Shown: positions 42,346 through 46,406 of the stretch, one piece after another
How the letters are laid out: each line of letters starts with the position of its first letter
Numbering within the stretch: the stretch's first letter is position 1
NCBI GenBank assembly: GCA_021739805.1
Contig: JAIPBB010000005.1
Coordinates: forward strand, 1-46,406
Direction: 5' to 3'
DNA from: Saprospiraceae bacterium
GTDB lineage: Bacteria; Bacteroidota; Bacteroidia; Bacteroidales; JAIPBB01
DNA: 46,406 nt
The notes under the pieces: generated by a model
What the model was told of the DNA's origin: nothing
Database searches by the model: none
Seen by the model: only the letters and a program-made list of their open reading frames with translations
Position numbers and translations under genes: made by a program

Positions 42346-43170
42346 ATAATAGAATTGGTCATTCTGAATGTAACGAAGTGGAATGAAGAATCTATGGAAT
42401 CAATCAGATTCTTCAGTCATTATCCCGATATACTGCCTCGGGATGCAAAAAACGCGAAAGGCATACCCTCAGATTTACTCACCGAAGGTGGGCCTGTCCA
42501 CCGTAGCTAGAATAAAACAAAATATCATACACACATTTTAGCGAAGGTGGGATGACACAATCGGACATGTCATTCTGAAAGAAACGAAGTGGAGAGAAGA
42601 ATCTTTGGAAGGCCTGTCCACCGACCTGTCCACCGTAGCTGGTTTTCAGCGTAGGTGGAAGCTGGATTTTAGCGTAGGTGGGCTTTTAGATTCTTCGCCC
42701 CGTCAAAACCCGCCGGGACTCAGAATGACACAATGAAACCTTTTCTTTATAGACCCGATACAGTAGAACCCGTCATTCTGAGTGCAACGAAGTGGAACGA
42801 AGAATCTATTTGTCTATTAAGATTCTTCGTCTCACCTATCCCGCTAACCCCGATAGACTGCATCGGGATACAAAAAGCGTAAAAACAGCGGGACGCAAAC
42901 ATCGCGAACCCGGTGAGACTCAGAATGACATAATAGAACTGTCATTCTGAATGCAACGAAGTGGAATGAAGAATCTTTGGAAGTCCTTAAAATTCTTCAG
43001 TCGTTATCCCGCTAGATTGCATCGGGACGCAAAAAACGCGAAAGACACTCCTTCAGATTTACTCACCGAAGGTGAGATGACACAATAAATTTACCCACCA
43101 TGAATCATATCTAATAATCAAATAACACAAATCTGTAATCGTAGAATTAAACAATAAAAAAAAAGGTAAT
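42346..43170. repeat. Right part of palindrome block and spacer before ugd
   Basis: No gene. It contains units 7-10 of the tandem block and then about 90 AT-rich bases (43082-43170) before the dehydrogenase start, where its promoter should lie. Confidence 0.65.
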
Positions 43171-44505
43171 ATGCGTATAACAATAATAGGTACCGGGTAT
43201 GTTGGACTTGTAACAGGTACTTGTTTCGCCGAGATGGGGAATCAAGTTCTGTGTGTTGATAATAATAAAGAAAAATTGGAAAAATTAGAAAATGGTATTG
43301 TGCCAATTTATGAACCGGGTCTCGAAGTACTATTTGAGAGAAACATCAGAGAGGGCAGGTTACATTTTACTGAAAATTTAGAAAAGGCAATTCAAGAAAA
43401 TGATTTTATATTTCTGTGTCTACCTACTCCGCAAGATGAAGACGGGTCAGCCGATCTGACTTATGTCTTAAATATGACTGAAAAGATAGGTTCATTACTT
43501 GTTGAAAACAGAAATTACAAAATAGTAATCAATAAAAGTACAGTACCTGTTGGTACTGCAGTAAGGATTAAAAAAATACTTGATGATATTGGTGCGGAAA
43601 ATGTAGATGTTGCTTCTAACCCGGAGTTCTTAAGAGAAGGATTTGCTGTAGAAGATTTTATGAAACCGGATAGAATTGTAATAGGTTCGAAAAGTAAAAA
43701 GGCATTGGAAAAACTTGAAGAAATTTATTTTCCATTTGTTAAGCAAGGTAATCCGATTTTATTGATGGATACGGAGAGCGCAGAAGTAACAAAATATGCT
43801 GCAAATAGTTATTTGGCAATGCGGATAACTTACATGAATGAATTAGCAAATTTCTGTGAGAAAGTTGGAGCAGATGTTGACCTTGTTAGAAAAGGGATGG
43901 GTACAGATAACAGAATTGGTAAAAGATTCTTGTTTCCCGGAATCGGATATGGTGGGTCGTGTTTTCCCAAAGACGTAAATGCCCTAATAAAGACTTCTGA
44001 AAACAGCGGTATGCCTATTTCAATTCTTCAGAAGGTTGATGAGGTTAATAAGAATCAGAAATTGAAAATTGTTGAAAAAGTAGTAGAAGTCTTTGGTGGT
44101 GATTTAAAAGGAATACATTTTGCTGTTTGGGGCCTAGCTTTTAAGCCTAATACTGATGATATGCGGGAAGCTCCCTCAATATATATAATTAAGGAATTAC
44201 TAAAACTTGGAGCAGGTATAATTGCATTTGACCCGGCTGCTCATGAATCCGCAAAATTTTATTTTGGTGATACTATTGATTATGCGGATGATATGTACTC
44301 TTCGTTAGATAATGCAGATGCACTTTTGATACTCACTGAGTGGAATGAATTTAGGAATCCGGATTTTGATAAGATGTTCACTAAACTTAAGAATAAAATT
44401 ATTTTTGATGGAAGAAATGTTTACGATATTAAAAAGATAAGTGAACTAGGTTTCTCATATTACAGTATTGGCAGACAAGTAGTTAATCCTTATAATAATC
44501 ATTAA
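43171..44505 (+). CDS. ugd: UDP-glucose 6-dehydrogenase
   Basis: 444 residues. ITIIGTGYVGLVTGTCFAEMG binds NAD; NKSTVPVGT, NPEFLREGFAV, SAEVTKYAANSYLAMRITYMNE (catalytic K208) and GIGYGGSCFPKDVNAL with the catalytic C264 are full UDPGDH signatures. It oxidises UDP-glucose to UDP-glucuronate in two steps, giving the substrate for the epimerase at 13743. A purine-rich ribosome-binding site (aaaaaaaaggtaat) precedes the ATG. Confidence 0.95.
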   Translation: MRITIIGTGYVGLVTGTCFAEMGNQVLCVDNNKEKLEKLENGIVPIYEPGLEVLFERNIREGRLHFTENLEKAIQENDFIFLCLPTPQDEDGSADLTYVLNMTEKIGSLLVENRNYKIVINKSTVPVGTAVRIKKILDDIGAENVDVASNPEFLREGFAVEDFMKPDRIVIGSKSKKALEKLEEIYFPFVKQGNPILLMDTESAEVTKYAANSYLAMRITYMNELANFCEKVGADVDLVRKGMGTDNRIGKRFLFPGIGYGGSCFPKDVNALIKTSENSGMPISILQKVDEVNKNQKLKIVEKVVEVFGGDLKGIHFAVWGLAFKPNTDDMREAPSIYIIKELLKLGAGIIAFDPAAHESAKFYFGDTIDYADDMYSSLDNADALLILTEWNEFRNPDFDKMFTKLKNKIIFDGRNVYDIKKISELGFSYYSIGRQVVNPYNNH

Positions 44506-44510
44506 TTTTT

Positions 44511-46208
44511 ATGAACAATAAAGGAGTGATTTTGTTTATCAGTAATCTAAAATATAGTTTTTCCCTCAAATCAATATTGCTATTCATTTTTATTGCATTA
44601 TCAACTAATAATTCTCAAACTGTGTTTGAGCCAATTTATAGAGATATTTATCCATTCCTATCAAAATTATCGTCAAAAGGAATTATTGAACTTAATGATG
44701 AGATACTGCCTTTATCCCGCAAGTACATTTTAGAAAAAATTATTGAGGTAGAGCAGGTTTCGAAAAATAATCCTAAGATAGTTACAAATATTGAATCAGA
44801 GGAACTGGCATTCTGGAAGAAAGAATATGGGTTGGAATTGCAGTTAAGTAATAAGGAAATTGATGAAGATGGAACTGCAAGAATATTTGAGTATGATCCA
44901 TACGATAGATTTCGCGCATTTTATTATTCCTCGGAATTTTTAAAGTTGAACTCGGATCCTATTTTTGGAATTCGAAAGGGCGTTCTCGACAATAAATCCT
45001 ACACACATTGGTGGAACGGGATTAAAATTCAAGGGTATCTATCCGATTGGCTTGGCTTCAGTTTTGATTTTAGAGATAATCATGAATCATTGGATGCAGT
45101 TAAATTAAAAAGTTTTTCATCGAATTCTGGGGTAACCGGTAAATACAAATTTGGTTCTACTGTCGATTATTCTGAAATTCATACAACTCTAGGAATTTCT
45201 TGGGATTGGGGTAGTTTTTCTGTTGGCAAGGATTTTATCAATTGGGGTTACGGTGAGAGCGGTAAGTTGGTACTCTCTTCAAAAGCGCCTTCGTTTCCGT
45301 TTATTAGGCTGGATGTCTATCCCACAAACTGGCTGAGATTTAATTATATTCATGCATGGCTGCATTCTGATGTTATTGATTCAACAGAGATATACTCAAG
45401 TTTCAGGAATGGATATAACCGCATTCAGTACCGGCAAAAATATTTAGCATCACATACATTAACCCTTTATCCCTACGATGGATTGTCTATTTCGTTGGGT
45501 GAGTCAATAGTTTATTCAGACAGATTAGAGATATCTTATTTAATGCCGTTAATGTTTTTCAGACTCGCTGATCATTATCTCAGCAATACCAATAACAATG
45601 CCGGGGATAATTCACAATTTTTTGGTATGATAAGTTCAAGAAATCATATCCCGAATACTCATTTGTACGGTACACTTTTCATAGATGAAATTGCCGTCTC
45701 AGATTTATTCGATGCCGAGAGGGAGCGGAATCAATTTGGGTTCACTCTTGGTGGTTCTGTTGTCGATTTACCGGTTGATGACCTACAACTGACAGTAGAG
45801 TTTACTAAAATTTATCCATTTGTTTACAGGCATTACATTCCTACTCAGACATATGAGAATCAGGGTTATGTATTAGGGCATTGGATGGGTCACAATTCCG
45901 ATTTAATTTACGGTTCAATAAAATATTGGTTTATGCGTGGATTAAGAGCCGAGCTTTGGGGGCAGTATATCAGAAAGGGGGGAGACGGGATTGTGGATCA
46001 GCAGTATACGCGTCCCTCGCAGCCGTTTTTATTCGGACTAAGAAAGAACCATTCATATTTCGGGTTCAATATTAAGTATGAGTTTATGCATGATATATTT
46101 GCTGAAGCCAATTATCTTTATCGAACTATTTCAGAAGAACAGGTTTCAGGAAGTTTCACAGACAAATCGATCACCGAACTTACGCTTGCTGTTTATTATG
46201 GAATGTGA
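44511..46208 (+). CDS. Wzi-like outer-membrane beta-barrel protein
   Basis: 565 residues with a hydrophobic N-terminal signal (about 17-33, SILLFIFIALS), a small helical domain (PIYRDIYPFLSKLSSKGIIELNDEILPLSRKYI), then alternating aromatic-rich beta strands (HTTLGISWDWGSFSVGKDFINWGYG, RLDVYPTNWLRFNYIHAWLH) ending in LTLAVYYGM, an outer-membrane barrel C-terminus. This fits the capsule assembly Wzi family (Caps_assemb_Wzi), which anchors polysaccharide at the surface. It follows ugd after 5 bases, so the two are co-transcribed. Confidence 0.8.
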   Translation: MNNKGVILFISNLKYSFSLKSILLFIFIALSTNNSQTVFEPIYRDIYPFLSKLSSKGIIELNDEILPLSRKYILEKIIEVEQVSKNNPKIVTNIESEELAFWKKEYGLELQLSNKEIDEDGTARIFEYDPYDRFRAFYYSSEFLKLNSDPIFGIRKGVLDNKSYTHWWNGIKIQGYLSDWLGFSFDFRDNHESLDAVKLKSFSSNSGVTGKYKFGSTVDYSEIHTTLGISWDWGSFSVGKDFINWGYGESGKLVLSSKAPSFPFIRLDVYPTNWLRFNYIHAWLHSDVIDSTEIYSSFRNGYNRIQYRQKYLASHTLTLYPYDGLSISLGESIVYSDRLEISYLMPLMFFRLADHYLSNTNNNAGDNSQFFGMISSRNHIPNTHLYGTLFIDEIAVSDLFDAERERNQFGFTLGGSVVDLPVDDLQLTVEFTKIYPFVYRHYIPTQTYENQGYVLGHWMGHNSDLIYGSIKYWFMRGLRAELWGQYIRKGGDGIVDQQYTRPSQPFLFGLRKNHSYFGFNIKYEFMHDIFAEANYLYRTISEEQVSGSFTDKSITELTLAVYYGM

Positions 46209-46286
46209 ATGGAATGATGAATGTTTTGAATGAAGAATGAAGAATGACGAATGACGAATGACGAATGTTTGACAATCCCTGAATAG
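46209..46286. repeat. GAATGACGAATGAAGAATG tract
   Basis: Tandem 8-mer GAATGACG/GAATGAAG words fill 46218-46270 between the Wzi-like gene and the insertion element. No gene. Confidence 0.8.
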
Positions 46287-46406
46287 TGTTGACCGAAAAA
46301 GGAAAGGGAAACATTATGAAGAAGATAAGATTACAGAGAAAGAAAGTCTATAGTGAGGAGTTCAAAAGAGCGCGGATAAAGGAATATGAAAGTGGAGAAT
46401 TCAGTA
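46287..46406 (+). mobile_element. Left end of an IS3-like insertion sequence (partial)
   Basis: TGTTGACCGAAAAAGGAAAGG at 46287 has the form of an IS3-type terminal repeat (starts with TG) and precedes a transposase start at 46316. The right end lies outside the window. Confidence 0.6.
46316..46406 (+). CDS. IS3-like transposase OrfA, N-terminus (cut by window)
   Basis: The frame from the ATG at 46316 reads KKIRLQRKKVYSEEFKRARI, then KEYESGEFS to the edge. RKVYSEEFKRxxxxEYExGxFS is the usual start of IS3-family OrfA HTH domains. A GGAAAGG ribosome-binding site lies 10 bases before. Only 30 residues are visible. Confidence 0.85.
   Translation, partial: MKKIRLQRKKVYSEEFKRARIKEYESGEFS

Larger units (their letters stand above)
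41247..43081. repeat. Tandem block of ten GTCATTCTGA inverted-repeat units
   Basis: Ten head-to-tail units, each starting GTCATTCTGA...GAAGAATCT and ending A(G)ATTCTTC...TCAGAATGAC or a variant: 41247-41337, 41380-41529, 41542-41632, 41645-42034 (with the nuclease gene), 42066-42151, 42164-42345, 42358-42556, 42569-42729, 42772-42929 and 42941-43081. Outer ends and inner GAAGAATC boxes are inverted repeats, so each can form a long hairpin. Middle parts vary; several carry a CCACC/GGTGG hairpin or CCCGCTAAAAACAGCGGGA. Spacers 41338-41379 and 42730-42771 are near copies, indicating block duplication. Related GTCATTCTGA palindromes are known in many environmental bacterial genomes, with no agreed function. 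Confidence 0.9.

Overview
The window is AT-rich bacterial DNA, most likely from a member of the Bacteroidota/Ignavibacteriota. This is an inference from low GC, gene families, intergenic repeat style and a Wzi-like outer-membrane protein; no rRNA, tRNA or marker gene is present. It holds a large surface-polysaccharide locus, almost entirely on the + strand, next to and interrupted by regions very rich in short repeats, toxin-antitoxin (TA) type small genes and gene fragments.

Layout. 1-6500: repeat-rich DNA with a 12-unit array of 21-22 bp phased repeats (477-717), a 7-bp satellite (921-995), an UPF0175 gene with a broken DUF3368-type partner, a four-helix-bundle gene between complementary repeat arms, and small TA-like pairs (nucleotidyltransferase pair, DUF4258/DUF2283). 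6547-7776: gmd carrying an in-frame repeat insertion. 7777-12110: decayed and intact TA modules with extra copies of the gmd 3' end (8766-8902, 9589-10044; a third at 2174-2215). 12500-13750: a duplicated leader, two truncated nucleotide-sugar epimerase starts and a second four-helix-bundle gene.

13743-24866 encodes nucleotide-sugar and nonulosonic (legionaminic-type) acid synthesis: a UDP-glucuronate epimerase-like enzyme, LegB, LegC, an N-acetyltransferase, LegI, LegG, a PtmE-like guanylyltransferase, a YhcH/NanQ-like protein, a second divergent NeuB-fold synthase, an SpsF-like cytidylyltransferase, a Gfo/Idh/MocA oxidoreductase and an SDR. 24860-35874 is the more AT-rich assembly section: O-acyltransferases, two sulfotransferases, a Wzx flippase, a sialyltransferase-like protein, a Wzy-like polymerase, a methyltransferase, GT2, GT4 and WecG/TagA-type transferases. 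Read together, the locus should build a lipid-linked polysaccharide carrying an acetylated, possibly sulfated nonulosonic acid. 39766-46208 adds the initiating sugar-phosphate transferase, UDP-glucose dehydrogenase and a Wzi-like outer-membrane barrel.

35900-39400 holds a third four-helix-bundle gene with its own repeat word, two cupin paralogues flanking an HTH gene, cupin and epimerase remnants, and a lone ATPase. 41247-43081 is a tandem block of ten inverted-repeat units; one unit contains a GIY-YIG nuclease gene exactly between its two half-sites. An IS3-like element begins at the right edge.

The most unusual content is the repeat biology. First, the GIY-YIG nuclease lies inside one of the palindromic units that surround it. 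Second, three four-helix-bundle genes are each flanked by a locus-specific repeat word and its complement. Third, hairpins with a shared core have variable but matched outer arms. Fourth, the same words lie in frame inside gmd, an epimerase gene and legC.
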